64,000 bases of DNA from contig NC_134460.1 in assembly GCF_047948215.1 (NCBI RefSeq), positions 16,365,501-16,429,500 on the forward strand, given 5' to 3'. Position 1 is the stretch's first letter. Each line of letters begins with the position of its first letter. The DNA is from Lycorma delicatula (Eukaryota > Arthropoda > Insecta > Hemiptera > Fulgoridae). Both the position numbers and the translations under genes were made by a program. The notes beneath the pieces are model-generated. The model saw only the letters and a program-made list of their open reading frames with translations. It had not been told where the DNA came from and did no database searches. Positions 1-11,729 of this stretch are shown piece by piece.

Positions 1-10
1 CTGTTTTTAG

Positions 11-187
11 ATTGCTGAAAACAGTGATATATTAAGCAACAGTATTTTGAAGACAGAATTCAAAAGAATGTCACAGTTTATGACTCATCCTATTTTTAAC
101 ACTTATCATTCTGAAACAAGAATTGTAAGATATATGAAGTCACTAGAAAACAAAGATATTTCTTTAGTTCATTCTATGATTCCACTG
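11..187 (+). CDS. GLDC: GLDC window exon 1 (linker into second PLP-fold half)
   Basis: The exon follows a ...tttttag acceptor at 1-10 and ends with CTG before a gtttgt donor. Its 59 codons are open and contain [10 protein letters not shown] and [12 protein letters not shown], which directly precede GSCTMKLN in animal P-proteins. It joins exon 2 in phase 0. Confidence 0.9.
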
Positions 188-298
188 GTTTGTATTTTCT
201 GATTTGTCTAAATAAACTTAGAATAGTTAAAAAATTGTTCTATGCAGTTAGGCTCTAGGAAGTGTTTTTTTCATTTTTTCCAGGAATAAAAATATTAA

Positions 299-610
299 CC
301 CACCGGCTTGGTCTAGTGGTGAACGCGTATTCCCAAATCGGCTGATTTGTAAGTCGAGAGTTCAAGCAAACTCGAGAGCCCTAGTAAAGTCTAGAGTCCT
401 AATGTCAGTTATTTTTACACGGATTTGAATAATAGATTGTGGATACCAGTGTTCTTTGGTGGTTGGTTTCAATTAACCACTCATCTCAGGAATAGTTGAA
501 CTGAGATTGTACAGGACTACACTTCATTTACCCTCATACATATCATCCTCATTCACCTCTGAAGTATTATCTGAAAGGTAATTACCGGAAGCTAAACAGG
601 AAAAGAAAGG
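299..610 (+). mobile_element. tRNA-derived SINE
   Basis: The first ~75 bases look like a tRNA. There is an A-box-like TGGTCTAGTGGT at 309-320 and a degraded B box around 358-368. They are followed by a tRNA-unrelated body with CATCCTCATTC and TTTCAATTAACCAC, ending in an A-rich AGGAAAAGAAAGG tail. The body reappears at 56110-56276, which shows it is an interspersed family. It lies in GLDC window intron 1. Confidence 0.8.
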
Positions 611-2529
611 AATAAAAATTTAAAAAAGTGAACAGAATTAAAATAAAGTTTAGTGCTGTCTCTAACATTATTTTTATCCTCTGTTCAAGATTTTATCTAT
701 GTTGGGTCATCTGAAATACTTCTAATTTTTGTCCTGCACTATCTTTCACCTGCTGCTGCACATTTGCAGTGTTCTTTTTTGCAAGTTCTTACATCTTCCA
801 CTGCTATCATAAACCATCTTATTGCTCTAACTGTACTTCTCATTGCTTACAGTCTCATTTTTACTCCATCCTTTTTCTCTTCTCTACTATACTTCTCTTA
901 AACTGATTTGGCAACCTCTGCATTACTTTTCTTTTCATTATTCAATATCAATTACTTTTATTATATTTCATTCTAGCCCTGCTAAATGAACCTGTTAGGT
1001 TTTCACAATATTTTGTATTTCCTCTAGATTATCATAATTGATTTGGCTGTTATTTTCTGCTTTTCCTAGCATTGTTATTCTTCCCGTTCGTAATTGGCAA
1101 ATATCAAAGTATCGCCATTCTCAAAACTACTTTTAGCAATCACTTAATGCCAAAAGTAGTTTTTAGAATGGAGGTACTCCATAACGCATCGACTACAAAT
1201 GTTAGAGTGACAGTGCTAGAAAGGGCAAAAAACAATATTCAAATTGACCTGTCAGGTTCATTTTACCTTGTATTTTCTCCGCATAAAAGGACTAATTCTA
1301 GCTGAGATTTGTCACCAATAAATTAGTGATTACAGTACGGTAAAGATATTACGAGTAGACAAAGCATGGAAGATCAGTTCATTTAAAGAAAGAACAATGG
1401 ATGTTAATGATGAACAAAATTCACTGATGAGCTAATAAAGACAATTTCAGTGATAGACATTCAGTAATTAATCGGTATACTTCTTGAGCAGGGCTTGGTA
1501 GAATTAAGAACTGTTCTTTATTAGATCTCGACTAAAATTGTAGGCTATTAGAAATATTATGTAGAGTGTACCCAAAAATTTTGCTGACATTTATCTACAA
1601 GTTTTTTGTTTTTGTTTTTTTTTTGCTACGGAAAACAAAGAAAGCTTTCTAAACTTTACAGTAATAGCAGATGAAACAAAGACTATTTTACCTATAAATA
1701 AACTATTTAAACATCTTGGCAATTTGACACTTCCTGGCAATTTTTAAACAAATATATTAGGGAATTTGATAAATGTTACAGCTTACAATGAACTAAATAA
1801 TTTTGATGTATGATTAAAAACATGTAGTAAGGAATTTTGGTTTAAGGTTAGCCTCCAATTCCATACTCTTATTTACTATACAAAGTTGTTGGAGACCATC
1901 AAGTGAGAAATTTTAGACAATTCCTCTAATAGATGTAATCTTATACAAATAACTGTATGTATATACGTGACATAATCTTAGTGGCAAGGTGCAAAAATGA
2001 GATATCCAGTCTAAAAAATACTAGGAAGATTAACAGTATATTATGAAAAACAAATCACTTAGATTCAAATCCTGGGAACACCTCATTTTGACCTACATTT
2101 TTGTAACAGAGAACACGTCTTAATATAAGTAGATAAATGACATTCAAACACCAAAGTATACGGGTGTTATGATGGACTTGACCCTATTTGTTATGCATCA
2201 TTGTCTAAGTTCAAGGTAAATTAGTGGAAAAAATTGAATTATTTGTTAAATTAACAGAGGGGAAGTATAATCAGAAGTCCTTTGCTTGATGACTTTAGTG
2301 CTTTGTTTTGCAGCAGGTGGTTATCCAACATCCAAACAGCAAGTGTCTGCATATATCATGCATTTGTTTGGTACTGAATAAATACATTTGAATAGTTAGT
2401 AGGTGCTTGAGATTGATACAAATTCAGAAAAAATTATTTTTTGGTCAGGGTAGCACTTCTATACTTCAATTACCAATTACATTATTACTAGCAAAGAATA
2501 AGATGAGAGATTTAAGACTTGCATTCTAC
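611..2529. other. Intron 1, no gene recognised
   Basis: AT-rich intron sequence. The open frames at 653-901 and 1072-1305 show no family motif or codon bias. The only structure seen is the hairpin at 1108-1178. Confidence 0.5.
1108..1178. repeat. Long hairpin, 27-bp arms
   Basis: In GLDC window intron 1, bases 1108-1134 and 1152-1178 are inverted repeats matching at 24 of 27 positions, with a 17-base loop. The inner 20 bases match at 19 of 20. This may be a tiny foldback element or a MITE remnant. Confidence 0.75.
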
Positions 2530-3135
2530 AATCATTTCATTTCTACCTCTCCTTGTTGGCCTAAGAGTGATTTTTTTCTTTGAATGAATATCATTCATCG
2601 GATCAATGAGGCTCATGGTTCTGAAAGGCTTATCATATTGAGGCTCTCATGTTGTTATATGGAGAAACTGTTCTGTAGGGTTTGAACTGATGGTTGTAGG
2701 GTTATGAATGGATAATGGTACCTTTTATAAAACTCTTCTTTTTTACCTATTACTATTCCTTGGGCAGTAGTGGGCTCCAAGAGAAAATCAGAGTGAATTC
2801 CTCCCTGTATTTCTTCTGCCATCTTTGTGTGGATAATTCTGACCGACATCTTTGACATCAAAGCTGTTGGTCTGTAGCATAGTTATCATGATGCCAAGTT
2901 CTCTCGGGCATGCTTTACTGTGCTGCAAGAACTGGACACTTGAAAACCATGTGTTCTGCGATATCCTCTCTTCTGCAATAATTACACTTGGCTGAGGGAT
3001 TCAATGCTTATGTAAACAAGTATGCTTTAAAGTAACTGACCGATCAGGAACTGAGTTAAATAGTACCCCCAGTTTTCCATGCTTTGTGGTCCAGCCATCT
3101 CCGTAGATCCAGTATTAGTCCCTATGTCTATCTTT
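2530..3135 (-). mobile_element. R1/I-like non-LTR retrotransposon, C-terminal relic
   Basis: Minus-strand translation gives, in several frames, a piece like LILDLRRWLDHKAWKTGG and LSPSAKCNYC-type sequence. The zinc-knuckle-like CNYCRREDIAEHMVFKC is C-x2-C-x7-H-x4-C, as at the C terminus of R1/I-clade polymerases. Downstream comes a tail with SLIDPMNDIHSKKK and LRPTRRGR. Stops and frameshifts are frequent, so it is dead. Clade assignment is approximate. Confidence 0.65.
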
Positions 3136-3897
3136 TTTTCTTTTTTATTTGCTTCCAGGACTGTCGTTAGATATTGATGTCCAGCTATCTTTTTGTCAAC
3201 TTATCCTATACCATAAACAATGTCTGGACAGCATTAATTAACTAAGAGCAGACAATTCTGAATGCAGAAACAATATGGTAGAGTGTGATTAAATCTTAAA
3301 AGGATGCTGAAGAAGATTACTGTACTACCTGAATGAACAAATGAAAGACTTCTTTGACTGAAGCATAGGTCTGATAGAATAATTTCAAATCCTGACAGCA
3401 ATTTTCCATGCTCTCAGTTTACATATGCTCTGCTTGAATAGTTCCATGTCACATTATTCAGAGATAAGAAATGGTTTTCAGTATGGATGGGATGGAAAAG
3501 TAATTTTGTTGAGTGTATATTTGAACTTGATTTAATAAAATTGTTAAATAGTAGTAATATGCTACTCTCCTCCTAGGAAAAGTCTTTGATCTCCAGAGGG
3601 ATTATGGGTGGAATGGGCATCTGTTGTACTTTCCTAAGCTTGTGGGTACCAATTTTTTAGTGTTTTATTTTCTTTTTATCTCTTCCTGGGTAAATTCCTA
3701 TTTATTATCACTCCTTTTTATCATTGATCTTTCCATGTTCTGTGAGTTTAGGACAGGTGCACTTAAGTCTAATATAAAAAAGGTACAGTTCTAAAATTAC
3801 TCCCCTTCATGTGATTCATGGATTTAACAAAGATGTCGACTTGTGTTTTAAATGCATGATTTATGTTAATAAAAGCATTTTTTAATCTTTTATACAG
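3136..3897. other. Intron 1, distal part
   Basis: AT-rich sequence up to the exon 2 acceptor. No coding or repeat signal was recognised. Confidence 0.4.
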
Positions 3898-4082
3898 GGT
3901 TCATGCACAATGAAACTGAATAGTACTACTGAAATGATGCCTTGCAGTTTTAAGGAATTTACTGATTTACATCCATTTGTACCAAAAGAACAAGCTCAAG
4001 GTTATCAGCTTATGTTTACTGAATTAGAAAAGGATCTTTGTGAAATAACTGGCTATGATAAAATATCCTTTCAACCTAACAG
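3898..4082 (+). CDS. GLDC: GLDC window exon 2
   Basis: It begins after tatacag and reads [15 protein letters not shown], then FTDLHPFVP and QAQGYQLMF, ending ...SFQPN plus the first two bases of a Ser codon before gtaaaa. It is intact, and its split codon is completed by the first base of exon 3. Confidence 0.92.
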
Positions 4083-4489
4083 GTAAAATTTCTGTGTATA
4101 AATTAAGATTTTCCAGTTTTCTCAGATTAGAATGCCTTGAATGTTCAATATGCAAATCATTGTTTTTAGTCTTTTATTTTAATTTCAAATTAATTAATTT
4201 GTTAATTAATTCATATGTATTTTTCCTCTATACTTACTCTTATGTATTCATATAGATTATTACATTAAAAAATTAATAAATTTAATAATTTAATCTAATA
4301 GACCTAATAAATAAAATCTATTTTACTAAAATAAAGCAAATCTAAAAACATAATTACTGAAGTGTTTAAAACTAAAAAAAATCTGACAACACAGGTTTCT
4401 GATACACGACTTACACTTACAGTAAAATTTAAAATATTTATTATTTTATTTAAATATAATATTTTTTTCATTTATTTAATTCAATGATT

Positions 4490-5340
4490 CTAACTAAAGT
4501 GCGCACGCAAAACGTATTTAATTTGCGCGGGTGTGGTGATACTAGCGGCGACGGTCGACACTAACTAAACTAATGTTATTTCACAACTTACATAGAGCAA
4601 ATTTTGCTTGTACTGTCGGCAGACTGGTGTAGCCAAAAGGCTTAACACACCGGTTGTACGAACAGATGAAGTTCGGTGCTGATTTTAAATAATTAAAGTC
4701 ATAAGTTGATGTTATTGTCAAATTCCATATTATATTTGAAAATACTTATGTATGAATAAATTAAATGTTTAATATACTCGAAATATTAAATGAATTATTT
4801 ATATATTATTAAATGTTTATTGTAATTGAATTATGAACTGGAACTGCTATTTAATGCAATTATACAAGAATAATGCGATTGCCATTTGTAGGCGCCTGGA
4901 ACTGAACAAGAGTGATGACTGAAGAATGAATAATGACCACAAGAATGACGATGGACTTGCTTAAATAATGTTGCTGGATCCGCTGCTTTGTCAGGAGTCG
5001 AGTGCATTCGAAAGGAGCCGAGTGATGTATAAGGAACTACTGAATTGTCAGCAGCCAAGTGCGTATGAAAGAAGCCGAGTGCTCTGTAAATATTCGAATG
5101 AATCTGACCGAAGCCGAAGATATTTAAATTTAAAAATCCTATTAAATACATTAAAGCTCCAACATTTAAACGATAATAACAAAATATGAATTTGTAAAGA
5201 ATATTTAAAAATTAAAGTAACCTAAGTCTGAATACAAGGTACCGAGTCAACCGGGCGATCAAGTTCCGAGACCCGGCCAGATGAAGTTACTTTTTTACAC
5301 TTAAATATTATTCATTTATTTAATTCTACCACTCACCTGT
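4490..5340. repeat. Unclassified GC-richer block in GLDC intron 2
   Basis: The block stands out from AT-rich surroundings by CG-containing words (gtgcgcacgc, ggcgacggtcgac, accgggcgatc, gacccggcc). Similar catttatttaattc strings occur near both ends (about 4470 and 5310), which might be remains of direct terminal repeats. No protein motif was found. It could be an LTR-like or non-autonomous element. Confidence 0.35.
4989..5102 (+). repeat. Imperfect 57-bp tandem duplication
   Basis: Two units, 4989-5045 and 5046-5102, both begin TGTCAG and carry GAAAGRAGCCGAGTG. They differ at scattered positions. They lie inside the GC-richer block. Confidence 0.7.
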
Positions 5341-5439
5341 GACATCACAACATTGCAGACGACTACAATAGTGATGCTGCAAAAAATTTTTTTTTCAAAT
5401 ATTATTTTTAATTGTTAACAAATGTGTTAGAAAAATATG

Positions 5440-5775
5440 ACCTTAATTAGGCGAAGTCTCGAGGTACTGAGGATGATCTTGTTCTGCAGCATCACCTCTT
5501 GACCGTTTAAGTTGAAATTTTGACCAAGTTTTGGTCAAAATCGGTCTAGTAGTACTGGAGATATAATGGTGATTTGGTGATTTAGAGGCCAACACCAAAC
5601 ACACAAAAATTAACGTCTGAAAAATTTCTATCTGGTTTTTAGGTTCCTTAGGTATCAAAATGTTAAGCTCCAGTGAAAACTGCATATGCCCAAATTGGAC
5701 TGATTACAGTACTTTACTTTCTAGAACTACAGCTCTGCTATAGCACTTTCTAGACAGGAAAGTAAAAGATAAAGG
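5440..5775. repeat. Probable interspersed repeat with internal palindromes
   Basis: It contains a perfect 11-bp-arm palindrome at 5517-5541 (attttgaccaa, gtt loop, then its complement) and an imperfect inverted repeat around 5711-5770 built on actttactttc. It has no coding signal. The class is unknown. Confidence 0.4.
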
Positions 5776-7136
5776 ACTAAATGTTTTTTAGGGAAATTTT
5801 TTAATCCTAATTTATTTTAATATAATTTTGGAATATTTAGCAGTTATTTTTATCTAAAAAATAATTGACTATTATTTATAATAATTGAATATTATTATGT
5901 ATGTGTTGTTCATTTTTATTTAAGAAAACAAACACTAAACCATATTCAGGGTTGAATCTGATTATTTCCTTGCAAATTAAACCAGATGCAATGAAGAAAT
6001 ACTCTGAATAAAAGGAGCAGTATTGCTCTTTTGATAGTAGGATAAAATATTCAGAAATAACATTTTTAAGCAAGGATTCCAATGTTCAAAGATGTTTTGA
6101 GAGTTTTAGAAGCATACAATATGCTTTTCTGTTGGATGTAGTGTTCAGTGCTTAGGACAGTGCTGTAATGTAGAAGTTTTATGTTGTAGTGTTATATTTG
6201 AGTTGTCAAATCTCAAATTCTTTTTAGTATTACTTGTAGGATAAATGTGTTACAGTTTATGGGAAAAAAGGAATATTAAGAAATAATTTTAACTTTTATT
6301 TTATTAGTTTTATAAAATTTGACAACTTTGTGAATTGAATGCTTCAGTATTTGTGTAACTCTTTTTTTTTCAAAGTATTACTTTTAATTCTATTGGTCTC
6401 CAATTACCTTTGAATATTTTTCATCAAAATTAATTTATTTCCTTTTCAAATTAAATATTGTACTCATATGGTAGATGAGAACTTCATTACAATCCTGCAC
6501 TTTACAACATGATATTGTCTTTGACAAATGAGACTTGACATATATCTCATTACTTTCCTTTGTCAAATATCTTGTATCGTCATTGACAATACACAAACTG
6601 TATTTTTAATTAAAGTTTTTGAAATAATCTGAATAATTCTATTCTAATAGTAGGTTCAGGTAAAATTTTGGATGAAAGAGCAGAAAACTGAATTTTTTAA
6701 TTTTTAAGAAAAGTTTTATTAACATTTTTTGTTTTGTAAAATCAAATAATGTACTTTGAAATATTTGCAAAAAGATCTCATTTTACCTCCGTTTACTGCT
6801 CACTCTTTCAACTTCTTTGAACTACATATTGATTAGGAGTCTGCAGAGAATCTTAATAACCTCTAAATTCTTAATAAATATTAAAACTATACTTTTAAAA
6901 GAGAAAAGTCAATTTCTCCTAATTATTTCCGTACAATCTCTTTTTGGTCTATTTTTAATGTACTATAATGAATTAGGCAATGTTTAAAATTTCCCTTGTG
7001 TCACAAACAGAGAAAGAAAGCCTTATTTAATTTTTACCACACCTATGATGTTGTTTTTAATTTTAAAGGTCAAATGAATTATTTTAGTTTTCAAAGTATA
7101 TTTAGATATATTTTGTTTTATAATGTTTGTTTACAG
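5776..7136. other. Intron 2, distal part
   Basis: AT-rich intron with no recognised coding or repeat feature before the exon 3 acceptor. Confidence 0.4.
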
Positions 7137-7315
7137 TGGTGCCTAGGGTGAATCTGCTGGTCTTAGAGCTATTCAGACATATCATGCATCACTTGGTGAA
7201 ACTCAGCGTGATGTCTGTTTAATACCAGTTTCAGCTCACGGTACAAATCCTGCGTCTGCACAAATGGCTGGTTTCCAAAGATGGCAGTATTGAAATAGAA
7301 CAATTAAAAGAAAAG
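7137..7315 (+). pseudogene. GLDC: GLDC window exon 3, with nonsense codon and frameshift
   Basis: The exon sits between ttacag and gttata. It encodes [19 protein letters not shown], part of the conserved PLP-binding half. The third complete codon, 7144-7146, is TAG where the family has Gln (GAQGE). After MAG at 7264-7272 about eight conserved codons are missing. One extra T (7273) remains before [14 protein letters not shown], which resumes in another reading frame. Uncorrected, that frame reaches TGA at 7291-7293. A 23-nt deletion would restore both the phase and the usual length. Confidence 0.9.
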
Positions 7316-7486
7316 GTTATATTTTTATTTATGTTATATCATTGTTACTTTAAATCATTGCCAGGTCCCTCATTCCTAATCTATTATTTTCAGAAGATTA
7401 ATTTTTAATGGTGATCAATTTCATAACTGAAATAATTTTAAATTTATTTTATAAACTTTAGCCCCCTATGAACATAAAAACAGTTC

Positions 7487-7488
<2 letters not shown>

Positions 7489-7521
<33 letters not shown>
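7489..7521. repeat. (GT)n microsatellite
   Basis: About 16 uninterrupted TG dinucleotides in GLDC window intron 3, just downstream of the damaged exon. Confidence 0.95.
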
Positions 7522-8779
7522 GGCTAGGAGAGAAGAATACTCATCCCCTTCTATGTTATTCCTGAAATCTTCTCTCCTTTTGTCTGTTCTTTTGAGAAAC
7601 TGTTTTTTGTCTGTGGTACTTCTATTACAAAATGAGACTTCCTGGTTTCCCTCTGGATAACAGATTTATTAAGTAGAAAAAACCTGCAGCTAAAATTCTA
7701 AAAAAAAATATTTGTGTGGAAATTGTTTATTTTTAATCTTTTAATTCCTTGTCCCCAAAAAATGGTTACTTAAACATATACACAGCATGTAAATAACAAA
7801 AATACCTCCTGCAACATAGGGAAGAAATCCTCATTTAAAATTTAAAAGAGTACAGGTTTACTTTTTATCCTATTTAGAACAGTACATCTTGAGTGAGTAA
7901 ATGGTAGAAATTCTATTTTTTTTTGTTGAGATGAATAGCCTGTGTTGGTAAATATTTTAAATGAAGAAATAGAAGATATTGTGAAACAGAGGATTTCAAC
8001 CATGTACATTGTTAAGAATGCAAATACATTAACGAAGCCTTCAATATTCATTAGCTTATATGTCAAATAATGAATATTATTGAATTTGTTAATACAAGTA
8101 ATGCCATTCATGTGGCACTTGTATAAATAATATAACTGACAAAAATTGAGGTAATGGGCATAAATCAAAATAAATTAAGCCATTACAGCAAAAGCCTTAT
8201 TTCTTTTAGTTTTATGTGAAATGTAAAGATAATATCGAATAAAATACACCTTAGAAAAATTATTAGTAGACATAACTTTAATTATACTTACAGTATGTAG
8301 ATAGCACTCACTTCAATGAATTATTCATTCACCTACCTATGAAAATTGTGGTACAATATCATTTTTTATTATGTTGCTGATATCTTGAGAAAAGGTTACT
8401 TGATTTGAATAAACGAGATACCGAAATAAAATTTAGTCTCTTTTTTGAAGATTTTACTTGCTAATTATGGCTATGTTGTTACATAATGCGATTTAGTCAG
8501 CTTCTCAAAATTCTACTATATGAAAGTGTCATTAAAATGACATGCTCACTATTTATGATTTGCTCATTCCCCAGTTCTAGAGTTACCTGGATAAATTTAT
8601 GCTTAGAATGATCCTTAAATCAATAATACCATTGATAAAAGGATCATTTAGCTTGGCCCATTGTTTCTTGAATTTTAAGCAAACATCATATAAAAAAATT
8701 TTAACACTTACTGTTGTTTGCTGCTTTGGTCTGCTGTACTGTTTCATATTATGCATAAATTGTAGATATATTGTCTCAT
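7522..8779. other. Intron 3, proximal part
   Basis: AT-rich. The minus-strand open frame at 7842-8168 (108 aa) has no recognisable motif and a composition typical of chance frames. Confidence 0.4.
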
Positions 8780-9590
8780 TTGTAAGCTAATTTGTCATAT
8801 AATTTCTTTTTAGAATGTAGTGTAATGATGATAAATGTGTCGTAAATGAGTTCATTAGTTTCATCATTAATTAGTACACTAATAAAATGGTTTTTTACAA
8901 GCCCGCCGAACTGTGAATGTGTCCAAACACAAGACATATTTTCTAGCAATGGAATCTCTTTGGAGATTTCACTGTACTCAAAAAATCTTAAAGAAAGCAC
9001 TCTTTTTTGAATTACGTTTGATTCACTCATCACAGTTTGATGAATATTATCACATTTTTGGATTGCTTCTCTTTTAATGCAATTTATAAATGTGGAGATA
9101 ACATTTTTAAAATAACATCACTGGGTGATTTGGATGATGAAATGATGTATTTCATAACTCTTTTCTTTTTAAAAAATCTCGGCTAATTTAAGAATGGATA
9201 TTTTCTTGCAACAGAAACACCTATTTCATGAAATTCAGAACTAAGGTAATGAATTTAAGGAATCAATTTCTTTTCATCTGTTTATAAAATCTAGAAGCAG
9301 CAGAATTTAGGATGCCCAAGGAACACCGCTATCACTTTCAGGTCTCCACAAATGTTTCTAATACTGAATCATTACCGACACAAGTTTCATATTTTCTTAT
9401 GACTTCTTCATATGAGCTAAAGAAATTGAGAGGATATTATTTCGAACATGAAGAAGGACTGTTTTCAAACTAGGCTTTGAGGAGTCTGTAAAAAGACGTC
9501 ATTGATCAGAATGGCGCATATGTTCAAAAGCTTCAAGTAAAAATTCCACATCATTACAGTAAACTTTCTTGACAGCCTTTATATATAAAA
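8780..9590 (-). mobile_element. Relic of an unclassified repetitive protein family
   Basis: Minus-strand frames from 9590 give YCNDVEFLLEAFEHM, LFTDSSKPSLKTVLLH, SISLAHMKKS and NICGDLKVIAVFLG followed by KFCCF. I recall these as conserved blocks (NDV..L...LG, WRLFIDSSK.SLKAVLLHNG, CGDLKV.ALLLG.Q, KFCCFLCEWDS) of a large uncharacterised protein family that is repetitive in insect and fish genomes. The copy is broken by stops and frameshifts. Beyond about 9310 the match is no longer clear. The mobility class is unknown to me. Confidence 0.5.
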
Positions 9591-9910
9591 GAATAATTCT
9601 TTATATTAAAGAAAATACTTGAATTTTTTTTTTTATTCTACTTCAATATTTTGTCTAGGTGATGACAAACAATATAATCTAACGTAGTATTTATATAATT
9701 TAAATGGAAGGTATTTTAAATATTTATTTGTTACAGTTATGCAAAGATTAATATGAGTATTGTATGTATACACAAATATGAATGTGTAAATATATTTCCT
9801 AAACAACATTTTTTGATAAAACTAATTGATTTTCTAGAACTCTATTAACAATAATATTTTTTTAATTTTGAATAATCTAATTATTTTACAATTTTTCTTT
9901 TCATTTACAG

Positions 9911-10027
9911 CTGGAAAAATTTAACAAACGAGTTTCCTGTATTATGATCACATATCCATCTACATTTGGTGTGTTTGAAGATAATGTAGCTGAAATTTGT
10001 GAAATGGTTCATAATTTCGGAGGACAG
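9911..10027 (+). pseudogene. GLDC: GLDC window exon 4, with lost 5' splice site
   Basis: It follows tttacag and is open: [15 protein letters not shown], then [15 protein letters not shown] and FGGQ. The exon must end at CAG (10027) to join [11 protein letters not shown] of exon 5. The next bases are attagg, so the canonical GT is AT. A cryptic GT five bases downstream (10033) would shift the frame. A Phe replaces the usual Asn or His in STNGVFE. Confidence 0.85.
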
Positions 10028-11410
10028 ATTAGGTTTTATATATATCATTTAATTAAAAGACTTACCGTTTACAAACTTTATCGAGTTGAAAATTAGATGT
10101 ATAGAAAATTAAAGATATGTATAAAGGACATTAATTGTGAACACATAAAACAAATACATCTATTTATGCATAGTAATAAAGTTTTTATTAAATGGATAAC
10201 TGGTTTTTGTCGGTCAGCATGAAGAAACAATATTTTTGTTTTTATGTGTTTTAAACAGATTAAAAATGCTTATTTTTTAAAAAATATATTGATTTTTCTC
10301 CAAATGATTTTTTTTAGGGCTATTATGTGAAACTTATTGCCATTTAATGCTGCAGATGGTACTACAATTAACAAATCCATATTGAAGCGGTTAGGACACA
10401 ATTCTTAGAAGGCTGAGCTTTACTCAATAATACTATAACCATTGGGCTAAATTTTGGCTATCAGATAGGAAACAGAGTCATAGTTCCAGTACATCTACAT
10501 AGTTGGTCCAAAGGTTATAGCATCTTAACTAGGAGCTCAGACCTTCACCTAATGGACCATTAATGAAAAGGATAAGGAAAAGGATGGTTTAAGGAAACCC
10601 ACTTACATATAATAAAATAATAATTTGCAAATATACTGGTAGTTCAGTTTACCATAAATAATTCTGTTTATAGTACAGTCATATTCTAGGTGTAGACCTT
10701 ATATTTAACGGTACAGTTGTTTTGCTGAGCAGTACTATGAAACAATAATGTTTGTTATTCTCTGCCAGATGGCCAAGATTATCAGCAGTTTTATTTTAAT
10801 TTTTCTTTCTTTCACACCTTTTATTCACCCCATTGTTAACTGAAATTATGAAAGTAGTTATATACACAGTCATGTTAAAATAGATAATTCAGTTTAAAAA
10901 TTAATCTAAACATTTTACAAAGTAAATTTATTAAGAAGTACTAAAATAGTAGTTTTTGTAATGGCACATTGAAATTGTTTACCAGAAAAAAATGTTAACA
11001 CTTAAACAGTAGATAAATAAAAACTTTGTTCTTAAATATGCTTAAACAATAATTTGTTGCATAACCTCTTAATGAAATTTGAAATCACTTTACCTGGAAA
11101 AATAGCCAAAAAATTGGTACATTTTATGTTTAATTTGTACAAGTTTTATTCAAATAATTGAAACTCTCAATAATAATACAAAAAAGAACAAGGTTTAATA
11201 TAATATAAAACTTAATTTATTCCACTGAGTGGTTTTTAAGATATATTTCTTTATAAACAACCTTTTTCTTTTGCAGTAATATATTAGGAAAGTATTTTCA
11301 CATGCTGTTAAATGCAGGTTTTATTATAAGATATTATGATATTAGCCACTTCCTGATTCTATTTTATTGAATAATTTGTCTAATTAAATATTTACTGATC
11401 TGTTTTATAG
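10028..11410. other. Intron 4 of GLDC
   Basis: The intron begins with AT instead of GT. A moderately GC-richer stretch, about 10370-10610 (gcggttaggacac ... cctaatggaccatt), looks like part of an old repeat, but no family could be assigned. Confidence 0.4.
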
Positions 11411-11557
<147 letters not shown>

Positions 11558-11729
11558 TAAGTGATTGAAATTGTAATTTACTAACAAATATGATTGTAAT
11601 AGCGGGTTAGTAACTAAAATTTAATTCACTGTAGAATACATACTCATACCAATGCATGTAGTGCAGTAATAGTCCATGCATTACACAGATTTATTAAATA
11701 ATTTTATGCAATTTTTTTTTTTTTTTTAG

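Noticed and set aside
300..375. Possible tRNA gene
   Set aside because: The A box is good but the B box is degraded, the stems do not pair, and a repeat body follows that recurs at 56 kb. It is a SINE.
7842..8168. 108-aa minus-strand open frame in GLDC intron 3
   Set aside because: No recognisable motif; composition as expected for AT-rich chance frames.
10315..10370. Possible extra exon after a ttttttttag acceptor
   Set aside because: The following frame has stops and matches no part of P-protein; the exon 4 to exon 5 join is already complete.
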